Under the pieces are notes generated by a model. That model was given only the letters and a program-made list of their open reading frames with translations. It was not told the origin of the DNA and did not search any database. This document shows positions 56,590 through 64,000 of a DNA stretch of 64,000 nt, piece by piece. How positions within the stretch are numbered: the stretch's first letter is position 1; every line of letters begins with the position of its first letter. Source of the DNA: Hyphomicrobiales bacterium (GTDB lineage: Bacteria > Pseudomonadota > Alphaproteobacteria > Rhizobiales > Beijerinckiaceae). Where the stretch lies: assembly GCA_026400535.1 (NCBI GenBank), contig JAPLOU010000053.1:62001-126000 (forward strand). The letters are read 5' to 3'. The position numbers were made by a program, and so were the translations under genes.

Positions 56590-57663
56590 ATGACAACGGC
56601 AGCTTTTCATACGGCCCCGCAAGCGGGGTCCCGCTCTCATGCGATGGATCAGGTCCGGCTCTGGCTCGCCATCATGGCCACACTGGTTTTCATCATGGTG
56701 CTTGTCGGCGGCGCGACGCGGCTGACCGATTCCGGGCTCTCGATCACCGAGTGGCGACCGTTCATGGGAGCCATTCCGCCTTTCAGCGACGCCGCCTGGA
56801 TCATCGAGTTCGAGAAGTATCGGCAGATCCCGCAGTATCAGTTGATGAACAAGGGCATGCACCTTGCCGAATTCAAGTTCATTTACTGGTGGGAATGGGG
56901 CCACCGCCAGTTCGGCCGCTTCATTGGCTTCGCCTGGTTCGTGCCGTTGTTGTGGTTCGCGGCAAAGGGCGTGGTGCGCGGCAAGCTGTTCTGGCAGCTC
57001 GCCTTCATCGGCGCGCTTGGCGGCCTTCAGGGCGCAGTCGGCTGGATCATGGTGCATTCCGGCCTGCAGGAGGGCATGGTCTCGGTCGCGCCGATCAAGC
57101 TCACGCTGCACCTGACGCTGGCCTGCATCATCTTCACCAGCATCATCTGGATGTGGTCGATGCTGGGCGGGCGCGGAGCGGCGGTGCAGGCGCGCGTCGG
57201 CCTCGGCGCAAGGCTGATGCTGGGTGGCCTGTTCGCGCAGATCGCGCTCGGCGGGCTGGTCGCGGGCGTGGATGCCGGACTGTCCTTCAACACCTGGCCT
57301 CTGATGGATGGCGGCCTCGCGCCATCGTTCTCGACCTTGTTCGTGCAAACCCCGTGGCTGCAGAACTTCGCTGCCAATGTGGCGCTGGTGCAGTTCAATC
57401 ACCGCACGGGCGCCTATCTCCTGCTGGGGCTGGCGCTCTGGCATCTGCTGTCGACGCGGCGCAGCGTACCGGGCACCAATGCCGCGTTCCGCGCCCATCT
57501 TCTGGCCGGTTTGATCCTGTGCCAGGCCGCGCTGGGCGTGGTCACCCTGCTGCTCCAGGTGCCGCTCTGGGCCGGGCTGGCGCATCAGGGCTTTGCGGTC
57601 ATCCTGCTCGGGGTGGCCGCCCGCCATGCGGAGCAGGCGAGGGGTCAGGCTGCCAGCGCCTGA
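56590..57663 (+). CDS. ctaA: Heme A synthase
   Basis: 357 residues from ATG 56590. COX15/CtaA features: GGATRLTDSGLSITEWRP after the first helix, FIYWWEWGHRQFGRFIG with a heme His, GWIMVHSGLQEG, and VQFNHRTGAYLLL and LAHQGFAVIL as the second His set. Eight helices. It oxidises heme O to heme A for cytochrome aa3. Its last 19 bases overlap the sulfhydrylase-like gene on the other strand. Confidence 0.95.
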   Translation: MTTAAFHTAPQAGSRSHAMDQVRLWLAIMATLVFIMVLVGGATRLTDSGLSITEWRPFMGAIPPFSDAAWIIEFEKYRQIPQYQLMNKGMHLAEFKFIYWWEWGHRQFGRFIGFAWFVPLLWFAAKGVVRGKLFWQLAFIGALGGLQGAVGWIMVHSGLQEGMVSVAPIKLTLHLTLACIIFTSIIWMWSMLGGRGAAVQARVGLGARLMLGGLFAQIALGGLVAGVDAGLSFNTWPLMDGGLAPSFSTLFVQTPWLQNFAANVALVQFNHRTGAYLLLGLALWHLLSTRRSVPGTNAAFRAHLLAGLILCQAALGVVTLLLQVPLWAGLAHQGFAVILLGVAARHAEQARGQAASA

Positions 57664-58928
57664 TCCCAGTCGGCGGTCAGGTCGGCAATGTCTTCAAGGC
57701 CGACCGAAATCCGGATGGTCCCACCTGAAATCCCGAAGGCCTGCCGTTCAGCTGTCGTCAGCGTCCTGTGCGTGGTCGAGGCCGGGTGCGACACCAGCGA
57801 TCTTGTCTCGCCGATGTTCACGAGATGCGAAAACAGCTTGAGCTGCTTGAGCACGCTGCGCGCGGCCGCCTCGCCGCCCTTCAGCGTGATCATGAACACC
57901 GAGCCGATTCCATTTGGACAGACCGAGCGCGCAAGGGTGTGGTTGGGGTGGCCCTGAAGCGATGGCAGGGATACGGCCTCTATGGCCGGATGGTCCACCA
58001 GATGGGCCGCCAGGGCTTCGGCATTCTCGCAGTGTGTTGTCATGCGTAGCGGCAGTGTCTCGCAACCCATCAGGATGAGAAAAGCCGTCGTCGGTGCCAT
58101 GCCTGGGCCGAATTCGCGCAGGCCGATCAGCCGGCAGGCGGTCATGAAGGCGGTCTTGGGATAGGCTTCAGGAATGACCAGATCATCGTACTCCGCCCAA
58201 GGTCCGCTGATCAGGTCGAAGCGGGCGTCACCGGCAAAGCTGAACCTGCCGGCATCCACGATCAGCCCGCCGATGGCCTGCCCCGACCCTGCCAGGAATT
58301 TCGAGGCCGAATGCCAGACAATGTCGGCGCCATGCTCGATTGGGCGTAAAAGCGCCGGCGTTGCCAGCGTGTTGTCGACCACAAGCGGGATGTTGTGGCG
58401 CTTTGCGATGGCGGCGATTCCCGGCAGGTCGACCACCTCGCCGGTTGGATTGATCACGCTCTCGATAAAGATGCCGCGGGTCTTGGGGTCAATGGCTGCT
58501 TCGATGGCCGCTGGTGTTGGGTCGGCCCAATCGACGCTGACGCCGAAGCGTTGGTCGAGGCGGCGAGACAGGGACAAAGAGCCGCCGAAGATGCGGTTGG
58601 CGCTGACATAGCGGTCACCTGCGGCGCACAGGGTCGCGATGATCAGCAACAGGGCGGACTGGCCCGAAGCCACCGCAATTGCACCCGTGCCGCCCTCCAG
58701 CGCCGCGATCCGCCGCTCGAGCGCCGCCGTGGTCGGGTTCGCGCCACGCGAATAGGAGAACCCGGCGCGCTTGAGGTTGAAGATATCTGCTCCGTGATCG
58801 AGATCCTCGAACACGAAGCCGTTGGTCTGGTAGATCGGTGTGATGCGCGCGCCCGTCGCCAGGCAGGGGCTTGCGCCCGCATGCACGGCGAGCGTGTTGA
58901 GGCCCCAACAGGAAGGGTCGACAGTCAT
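57645..58928 (-). CDS. O-acetylhomoserine sulfhydrylase/cystathionine gamma-synthase family, paralogue 2
   Basis: 427 residues, Cys/Met-metabolism PLP fold. The substrate and cofactor region is YSRGANPTTAALERRIAAL, and the PLP lysine is in WHSASKFLAGSGQ. It shares the whole plan with the gene 129 bases upstream (VDNTLATPALLRPIEHGADI against VDNTMASPYLIKPFAFGADI) but is clearly diverged. Either transsulfuration or direct sulfhydrylation of a homoserine ester is possible; the pairing hints at different substrates. Confidence 0.82.
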   Translation of the reverse strand: MTVDPSCWGLNTLAVHAGASPCLATGARITPIYQTNGFVFEDLDHGADIFNLKRAGFSYSRGANPTTAALERRIAALEGGTGAIAVASGQSALLLIIATLCAAGDRYVSANRIFGGSLSLSRRLDQRFGVSVDWADPTPAAIEAAIDPKTRGIFIESVINPTGEVVDLPGIAAIAKRHNIPLVVDNTLATPALLRPIEHGADIVWHSASKFLAGSGQAIGGLIVDAGRFSFAGDARFDLISGPWAEYDDLVIPEAYPKTAFMTACRLIGLREFGPGMAPTTAFLILMGCETLPLRMTTHCENAEALAAHLVDHPAIEAVSLPSLQGHPNHTLARSVCPNGIGSVFMITLKGGEAAARSVLKQLKLFSHLVNIGETRSLVSHPASTTHRTLTTAERQAFGISGGTIRISVGLEDIADLTADWDQALAA

Positions 58929-58955
58929 GGAATTCTACCCGTCACCTTCAGGATC

Positions 58956-58978
58956 ATGACCGGCCCTTCGCCGGTCAT
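58956..58978 (-). promoter_or_regulatory. Perfect hairpin between the two sulfhydrylase paralogues
   Basis: ATGACCGGC (58956-58964) and GCCGGTCAT (58970-58978) make a 9-base stem with a 5-base loop, 28 bases before the second paralogue. There is no T-run on the minus strand, so it is not a standard terminator; it may be an attenuator, a processing site or a weak stop between the genes. Confidence 0.4.
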
Positions 58979-59057
58979 CTCGGCTCAGACATCACGCTTT
59001 TCGGCATGCAGATGGCCGCCACAGGGGGGCATGACACTGTGTGCGGATATCAAGAGT

Positions 59058-60338
59058 TCACGCTGCCAGGGCCTGATCGAGATCGCCGATGATGTCCGCG
59101 GCGTCCTCGATTCCGATCGACAGGCGCACGACCTCAGGCCCCGCGCCTGCAGCGGTCTTCTGCGCGTCGGTGAGTTGCTTGTGTGTCGTCGAGGCCGGGT
59201 GGATCACGAGCGAGCGCGTGTCGCCAATGTTCGCCAGATGGCTGAACAGTTTGAGGTTCGATACCAGTTTCACGCCCGCCGCATAGCCACCCTTCAGCCC
59301 GATGGTGAACACCGCGCCTGCGCCCTTCGGCGAATAGCGCTTGGCGAGGTTGTGGTAGCGGTCGCCGGGCAGGCCCGGATAGTTGACCCAGTCGATAGCG
59401 CTGTGCGTGCTGAGGTGCGTCGCGACCTGCAGGGCATTGTCGCAATGGCGCTGCATGCGCAGCGGCAGCGTCTCGATGCCGGTGAGCAGCAGGAAGGCGT
59501 TGAAAGGCGACAGGGCAGGGCCTAGATCGCGCAGGGACAGCACGCGTGCGGCGATGGCGAAGGCGAAGTTCCCGAAGGTCTCGCCCAGCACCATACCGTT
59601 GTACTCCGGCCTCGGAGCGGAGAGCATCGGATAGCGCTTGTCGCCCACCCAGTTGAACGATCCGCCATCGACCAGAAGCCCGCCGATGGAATTCCCGTGA
59701 CCGCCGAGGAACTTGGTGGCCGAGTGGATGACGATATCGGCGCCAAACGCGAATGGCTTGATCAGGTACGGCGACGCCATCGTATTGTCGACGATCAGCG
59801 GTATGTTGGCCTTCTTGGCAATTTTCGCGATGGCCTCGATATCGACGATGACGCCGCCCGGATTGGCGATGGATTCGATGAAGATCGCCTTGGTCCGCTC
59901 GGTCAGCGCCGCTTCGAAGGAGGCAGGCTCATCGGAATCCGCCCACACCACATTCCAGCCGAAGTTCTTGTAGGCATTGTTGAATTGATTGATGGAGCCG
60001 CCATAGAGTTTCTTCGCCGCGATGAACTCGTCGCCGGGCTGCAGCAGGCAATGGAAGGTCAGGAACTCGGCCGCATGGCCGGACGCGACCGCAAGGGCCG
60101 CCGTGCCACCCTCAAGGGCTGCGACGCGTTCTTCCAGCACCGCATTGGTCGGGTTGCCGATCCTGGTGTAGATGTTGCCAAACGCCTGCAGTCCGAACAG
60201 TGACGCGGCGTGGTCGACATCATCGAACACGAAGGACGAGGTCTGGTAGATCGGCGTGGCCCGCGCGCCGGTGGCGGCATCCGGCGAAGCGCCGGCGTGG
60301 ATGGCGAGGGTCGAGAAACCGGGATGCTTCGCAGACAT
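59058..60338 (-). CDS. metY: O-acetylhomoserine sulfhydrylase
   Basis: 426 residues from ATG 60338. The MetY pattern is strong: STLAIHAGASPDAATGARATP, YTRIGNPTNAVLEERVAALEGG, and the PLP lysine in VIHSATKFLGGHG. It makes homocysteine from O-acetyl- or O-succinylhomoserine and sulfide. A TTGACA-like -35 sits at 60405-60400 on the minus strand. Confidence 0.9.
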   Translation of the reverse strand: MSAKHPGFSTLAIHAGASPDAATGARATPIYQTSSFVFDDVDHAASLFGLQAFGNIYTRIGNPTNAVLEERVAALEGGTAALAVASGHAAEFLTFHCLLQPGDEFIAAKKLYGGSINQFNNAYKNFGWNVVWADSDEPASFEAALTERTKAIFIESIANPGGVIVDIEAIAKIAKKANIPLIVDNTMASPYLIKPFAFGADIVIHSATKFLGGHGNSIGGLLVDGGSFNWVGDKRYPMLSAPRPEYNGMVLGETFGNFAFAIAARVLSLRDLGPALSPFNAFLLLTGIETLPLRMQRHCDNALQVATHLSTHSAIDWVNYPGLPGDRYHNLAKRYSPKGAGAVFTIGLKGGYAAGVKLVSNLKLFSHLANIGDTRSLVIHPASTTHKQLTDAQKTAAGAGPEVVRLSIGIEDAADIIGDLDQALAA

Positions 60339-60359
60339 GGAAAGGCTCCTGAACAAGCT

Positions 60360-60405
60360 TTGGCGAACAATTCGTTCTTTTTGCCGAACGAGCGTTGCGT
60401 GTCAA
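60360..60405 (-). promoter_or_regulatory. Promoter region of metY with inverted repeats
   Basis: On the minus strand TTGACA (60405-60400) is a good -35. Just downstream, around 60362-60390, the triple GTTCGGC, GAACGAATTGTTC and GCGAAC gives a nested inverted repeat that could bind a regulator. No SAM-II riboswitch pattern could be matched. Confidence 0.35.
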
Positions 60406-60456
60406 TGGGAGTCGGTCCGCGGAGCAGGGCCCATCAAGCGCAACGCGCTGGAGCCC

Positions 60457-60993
60457 CTAGCGGGAAATGGTGAACTTTTGGAAGCCCTTGCCAGCCAGCG
60501 TCGGCTTCTTCGAGGACAGGATCCGCGAATTGATCCCCTGCCAGCCGATTTCGCCCGACATGCGCCCATACTCGATCTTGGGGCAGCGGTTCATCACGAC
60601 CTTGACGCCGCGTGCCTCGGCGCGGGCAGCTGCCGCGTCATGGCGCACGGACAACTGCATCCAGATCACCTTCGGCAGCTCATCCAGCGCGAGCGCCTCA
60701 TCGGTGATTGGTCCGGCCGCCTCGGAGTTGCGGAAGATTTCCACCATGTCAAGCGGCCCAGCGATGTCCCTGAGCGAGCCATAGACCGTTTGCCCCAGCA
60801 GCGTGTGACCGGCGAGTCCCGGATTGACCGGGATGATCTCGTAGCCGCGTTCGAGCAGATACTTGGTCACAATGAAGCTTGGACGGGACTCGTTGCTCGA
60901 AGCCCCGACAAGCGCGATCCGCTTTATGGTCTTGAGAATCTCGCGGATATAGCTGTCGTCGTAGGCATCATGATTCATGGCGGCGTCCGGCAT
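60457..60993 (-). CDS. CoA-binding domain protein (YccU-like)
   Basis: 178 residues from ATG 60993 (ATG 60978 also possible). A Rossmann fold: RIALVGASSNESRPSFIV, then GYEIIPVNPGLAGHTLLGQ and DMVEIFRNSEAAGPI, with MNRCPKIEY near the end. CoA_binding-family proteins bind CoA; their reaction is unknown. It follows modC by 9 bases and may be read with it, without obvious functional link. Confidence 0.88.
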   Translation of the reverse strand: MPDAAMNHDAYDDSYIREILKTIKRIALVGASSNESRPSFIVTKYLLERGYEIIPVNPGLAGHTLLGQTVYGSLRDIAGPLDMVEIFRNSEAAGPITDEALALDELPKVIWMQLSVRHDAAAARAEARGVKVVMNRCPKIEYGRMSGEIGWQGINSRILSSKKPTLAGKGFQKFTISR

Positions 60994-61002
60994 TGCTTCG
61001 TG

Positions 61003-61641
61003 CTACATATGTGCTGCCGGCGTCAACGGCACAACCACCGCGCCAATGGCGTCCAGTTCGCGCCGGTCATGGCTGACATATACAATCGGCACGCCGCTTT
61101 CCTGACACAGCCGGCGCAGGAAGGGCAGCATCTCGTCCTTTCGTCCTTCGTCCAGTGAGGCGAGGGGCTCGTCGAGCAGCAGAAGTTGCGGGCCGGCGAT
61201 CAGCGCTCGCCCGATCGCGACGCGTTGTTTCTCCCCCCCGGACAGGGTCAGCGGCCAGCGCTTCAGCAGATGACCGATGCCGAGCAGATCGATCACCGCG
61301 TCACGCTGGGTATCGTCGAGCGGGGTCGGCGAAAAACGACGGCCATAGTTCAGATTGCCCGCTACCGAAAAATGCGGGAACAGACGTCCCTCCTGGAAGA
61401 CATAGCCGATGCGCCGGCGGTGGGCCGGCACAAAGACCTTCGTCGCAACATCGGTCAGGGTGCGTTTGCCAAGATACACATGGCCGGCGTCGGGCCTGAG
61501 CAGGCCGGCGATCACCTGAAGGGTTGTGGTTTTGCCGGCACCTGATGGTCCGTGAAGGCCAGCGACCGTCGCTTCGAGCGCAAACCTGACCGCGATCGGG
61601 TGTGCGCCGCGCCGGATCGTAATGTCGACGTCCAGTTTCAT
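61003..61641 (-). CDS. modC: Molybdate ABC transporter ATP-binding protein (short form)
   Basis: 212 residues. Walker A is GPSGAGKTTTLQ, the signature is LSGGEKQRVAIGRAL and Walker B is LLLLDEPLASLDE; the switch His is in VYVSHDRRE. E. coli ModC has about 350 residues with a C-terminal Mop/TOBE molybdate-binding domain; this one ends right after the ATPase core, so cytoplasmic molybdate feedback is not built in. It overlaps modB by four bases. Confidence 0.9.
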   Translation of the reverse strand: MKLDVDITIRRGAHPIAVRFALEATVAGLHGPSGAGKTTTLQVIAGLLRPDAGHVYLGKRTLTDVATKVFVPAHRRRIGYVFQEGRLFPHFSVAGNLNYGRRFSPTPLDDTQRDAVIDLLGIGHLLKRWPLTLSGGEKQRVAIGRALIAGPQLLLLDEPLASLDEGRKDEMLPFLRRLCQESGVPIVYVSHDRRELDAIGAVVVPLTPAAHM

Positions 61642-62345
61642 GGCAGTGCGTGACCACGCTTCGTGTAGTCGCGCAGCAATTGCGACGCCGCAATCGCGGC
61701 AAAGGCGATCACCACGGCGATCAGCGTCAGCCGCAGCGCCACGGCCTCGCCACCGGGGATCTGGGTCTGCGCATAGATCGCGAGCGGCAGTGTTTCGGTT
61801 TCCCCCGGAATACTGGCCACAAAGGTGATGGTCGCGCCAAACTCGCCCAGAGCCTTGGCGAAGCCGATGATCGTACCACCCAGGATGCCAGGCCAGGCCA
61901 GAGGCAGCGTGACGGTGATGAAACGCCAGAATGGACTTGCCCCCAGCGTCGCGCTCGCCTCCTCAAGCCGCAGATCGATGGCGTCGAAGGACAGTCGGAT
62001 CGCGCGGACGAGCAGCGGGAAGGCCATCACGGCTGCGGCCAACGCCGCCCCGCTCCAGCGGAAGGCGAAGACAAGCCCGCAGCAGCTTTCGAGCGTCTGG
62101 CCAACCGCGCCTTTGCGGCCGAAGATCACCAGCAGAGCGTAGCCGGTGACGACCGGCGGGAGCACCAAGGGCAGATGAATCAGAGCGTCAACCAGCCAGA
62201 GCCCGGGAAAGCGCTTGCGCGACAGCAGGTAGGCCACGGCAATGCCAAACGGCAGGCTGGCGAGCGTCGCGACCAGCGCGACTTCAAGGCTCAACTGGAT
62301 GATCGTCCATTCCGCTGCGGTCAGCGGTGCCAGCAGTCCGGACAT
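61638..62345 (-). CDS. modB: Molybdate ABC transporter permease
   Basis: 235 residues, five or six membrane segments, with the EAA loop FDAIDLRLEEASATLGASPFW and the start EWTIIQLSLEVALVATLASL. It forms the inner-membrane channel that receives molybdate from ModA. Its start abuts the modA stop. Confidence 0.93.
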   Translation of the reverse strand: MSGLLAPLTAAEWTIIQLSLEVALVATLASLPFGIAVAYLLSRKRFPGLWLVDALIHLPLVLPPVVTGYALLVIFGRKGAVGQTLESCCGLVFAFRWSGAALAAAVMAFPLLVRAIRLSFDAIDLRLEEASATLGASPFWRFITVTLPLAWPGILGGTIIGFAKALGEFGATITFVASIPGETETLPLAIYAQTQIPGGEAVALRLTLIAVVIAFAAIAASQLLRDYTKRGHALP

Positions 62346-63146
62346 TCAAGAACCATTCCTGCGCGGCGGAAGCGGCACGAACCCATTGGACAGGAAGATC
62401 ACCTGCGCGGTCGGTTCCAACAGGGCTGCGATCAGATGTCCCGCGCTCGCATGGCGCGACCTGACGGTGACCGCAGCAGGATAGACAATCGGCGGGTGAA
62501 GGGCGGGGCTGAATGTCGCCAGCACCTGTGTGCGCGGTTCGGCATGATGATCGCTGGCATAGACAATCCCGAGTGGCGCCTCGCCGCGGGCGACCAGTTG
62601 CAGTGCGAGGCGGACATTCTCGGCCCGCGCCAGCCGCGGCTCGAGCGCTGCCCAGGCGCCCAGCTTTTCGAGCGCTGCTTGCGCGTATTTGCCGGCAGGC
62701 ACCGCGCGCGGATCGGCCACGGCAAGCCGTCCGCCGCGGCCGAGCAAGGCCAGCCAATCGAGCCCTGGCGCGATGGCGACGGCGTTTGGCGAGACGGCCG
62801 GACCGATCAGCACCAACGCGTTGCCGATAACATCGCGGCGCGTTTCTGTCTTCAGGAGTTTTCGCTGCGCGGCATAGTTCATCCAGTCCTCGTCGGCTGA
62901 AAAGAATACGTCTGCAGGCGCCCCGTTCTCGATCTGCCGGGCGAGTGCCGACGTTGCGCCGTACGAGATCACGATCTGCTGACCGGTCTTCCTGGTAAAG
63001 TCAGAAGCGATGGCGTCCAGCGCATTCTTGAGGCTGGCAGCCGCAAATATGCGCAGCGGTTCCTCCGCCGCATGACCGGTCTGTCCGGAACAGAGCGTGA
63101 GACACAGCGCCAGCGCGGGCACCATGTGTCTGATGATGGAAAGCAT
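62346..63146 (-). CDS. modA: Molybdate-binding periplasmic protein
   Basis: 266 residues from ATG 63146, with a signal ending in GQTGHAAEE. Oxyanion-binding features: LRIFAAASLKNALDAIASDF, IVISYGATSALARQIENGAP, and the second-lobe AVADPRAVPAGKYAQAALEK. It captures molybdate or tungstate for ModB/ModC. It heads modA-modB-modC, with no modE seen in the window. Confidence 0.93.
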   Translation of the reverse strand: MLSIIRHMVPALALCLTLCSGQTGHAAEEPLRIFAAASLKNALDAIASDFTRKTGQQIVISYGATSALARQIENGAPADVFFSADEDWMNYAAQRKLLKTETRRDVIGNALVLIGPAVSPNAVAIAPGLDWLALLGRGGRLAVADPRAVPAGKYAQAALEKLGAWAALEPRLARAENVRLALQLVARGEAPLGIVYASDHHAEPRTQVLATFSPALHPPIVYPAAVTVRSRHASAGHLIAALLEPTAQVIFLSNGFVPLPPRRNGS

Positions 63147-63320
63147 GGCAAACCTGACAGGAAGCCGCTGGCTGGCGCGGCCGAACAAAACGGGCTCCCG
63201 CCGGAGCTAGGAAGCAGCCTGACGCCCAGCCAGCCTGCATGTGAAAGGTGAAGCCTTTGGCAAGCGCCGTCAAGCGGGCTCACAAGGAGCGATTGCCACC
63301 GGCTGTCGGGCCCGGTGGGA

Positions 63321-64000
63321 TTAACCCTTCCAGCGCGGCTCGCGCTTGTCCATGAAAGCGCCGATGCCTTCTTCGGCGTCCCGCGCCAGCATATTCTCGG
63401 TCATCACGGCGCTGGCATGGCGATAGGCCTCGTCCAGCGTCATCTCGCGCTGCTCGTAGAAGGCGCGTTTGCCAATCGTGACCGTTGCGGGTGACTTCGA
63501 GGCGAGCGTCCGCGCCATGCTGCTAGCCGCAGCCAGGGCTTGTCCTGCCGGCGCGAGGCGGTTGACCAGGCCCATCCTCAGCGCCGTGGCGCCATCGAGC
63601 ATCTCGCCGAGCAGCAGCATCTCCATGGCGTGCTTGCTGGACAGGTTGCGCGAGAGCGGCACCATCGGCGTCGAGCAGAAAAGGCCGATATGGACCCCCG
63701 GCGTGCAGAACTGCGCCTTCGCTCCAGCCACCGCGAGGTCGCAACTGGCCACGAGTTGGCAGCCTGCCGCCGTTGCCACGCCCTCGACCGCCGCGATCAC
63801 CGGCTGCGGCAAGTGCACGATGGCCTGCATCATGGTGGCGCAACGACCCAGAACATCGGCAAAATAGGCGCGGCCGCGATCGGGGTCGCTGCGCCGGGCC
63901 GTCATTTCCTTGAGATCGTGGCCCGCCGAGAACACCGGCCCTTCCGCCGTGACGATGACGGCCTTCACGGTCCGGTCACCGGCAAGGGCCGACAACTCCG
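63321..64000 (-). CDS. Enoyl-CoA hydratase/isomerase, 5' end outside window
   Basis: 226 residues are visible; the frame is open to the window end and the apparent start at 63995 is an internal TTG. Crotonase motifs: VIVTAEGPVFSAGHDLKEM (oxyanion hole), GVATAAGCQLVASCDLAVAG, and the closing EGIGAFMDKREPRWKG. It may be an acyl-CoA hydratase of beta-oxidation or a side-chain degrader; the substrate is not deducible. Confidence 0.88.
   Translation of the reverse strand, partial: ELSALAGDRTVKAVIVTAEGPVFSAGHDLKEMTARRSDPDRGRAYFADVLGRCATMMQAIVHLPQPVIAAVEGVATAAGCQLVASCDLAVAGAKAQFCTPGVHIGLFCSTPMVPLSRNLSSKHAMEMLLLGEMLDGATALRMGLVNRLAPAGQALAAASSMARTLASKSPATVTIGKRAFYEQREMTLDEAYRHASAVMTENMLARDAEEGIGAFMDKREPRWKG

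Noticed and set aside
58395-59525. Long plus-strand frame across the two sulfhydrylase genes
   Set aside because: It is antisense to two certain genes and has no recognisable domain.
60339-60456. SAM-II riboswitch before metY
   Set aside because: The conserved pseudoknot sequence could not be matched; only a promoter-like TTGACA and inverted repeats are seen.

Overview
The window reads as chromosomal DNA of a GC-rich alphaproteobacterium, most likely of the order Hyphomicrobiales (Rhizobiales). The evidence is the gene orders lepB-rnc-era-(recO), nrdR-ribD-ribE-ribH-nusB-thiL next to glyA, bamE/CBP3-chaperone/DUF177/plsX/fabH/ihfA/merR, an LdtR/LdtP pair like that described in Liberibacter, a DUF2842 gene beside ctaA, and a K+-independent H+-pyrophosphatase. 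No species is named because no rRNA or other diagnostic marker lies in the window.

Layout. 0-3.7 kb: end of a probable envelope protein, parC (minus), an exported beta-rich protein. 4-7.3 kb: recO (minus) divergent from lepB-rnc-era. 7.3-8.2 kb: a scar with a truncated LysR gene and a scrap of an IS66-type TnpA. 8.2-12.5 kb: RDD protein, threonine ammonia-lyase, a truncated LivH-like protein, a DUF2269-like membrane protein, hemB. 12.6-18.3 kb: 3-hydroxyisobutyryl-CoA hydrolase, a membrane protein, ldtR, a 45-residue membrane peptide, a DUF1295 protein, ldtP and another membrane protein. 18.3-26.8 kb: hppA with a clear terminator, a frameshifted secreted protein, an MFS transporter, then the minus-strand block thiL-nusB-ribH-ribE-ribD-nrdR. 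26.8-30.1 kb: two decayed genes flanking glyA. 30.2-35.2 kb: envelope/lipid core genes (bamE, CBP3-type chaperone, DUF177, plsX, fabH, ihfA, merR).

35.2-44.3 kb is an accessory island bounded by an IS110-type transposase remnant and a tRNA-Pro(GGG) gene. Its core looks like a functional unit: a cysteine-type sulfatase with its formylglycine-generating enzyme, a Crp-like regulator transcribed away from the sulfatase, an outer-membrane channel-like protein, and a BASS-type transporter. Uptake of a sulfate ester followed by desulfation is a plausible joint role; the substrate is unknown.

44.5-56.2 kb starts with a YegD-like Hsp70 and continues into an exopolysaccharide locus: methyltransferase, Wzy/O-antigen-ligase-like protein, undecaprenyl-phosphate sugar transferase, family-4 glycosyltransferase, Wza-type export lipoprotein, a Wzz/BY-kinase-like protein whose kinase part has lost its Walker motifs, a FemAB/CelD-like acyltransferase and a polysaccharide deacetylase. 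56.2-64 kb holds DUF2842, ctaA, two tandem PLP sulfhydrylase paralogues (MetY type), a CoA-binding protein, modABC (with a short ModC) and the 3' part of an enoyl-CoA hydratase gene cut by the window end.

No CRISPR array, phage, integrase or intact insertion sequence was seen. The most notable material is the sulfatase island, the degenerate kinase in the polysaccharide locus, the inverted repeat in front of ldtR, and a run of at least five decayed genes between 7 and 43 kb.
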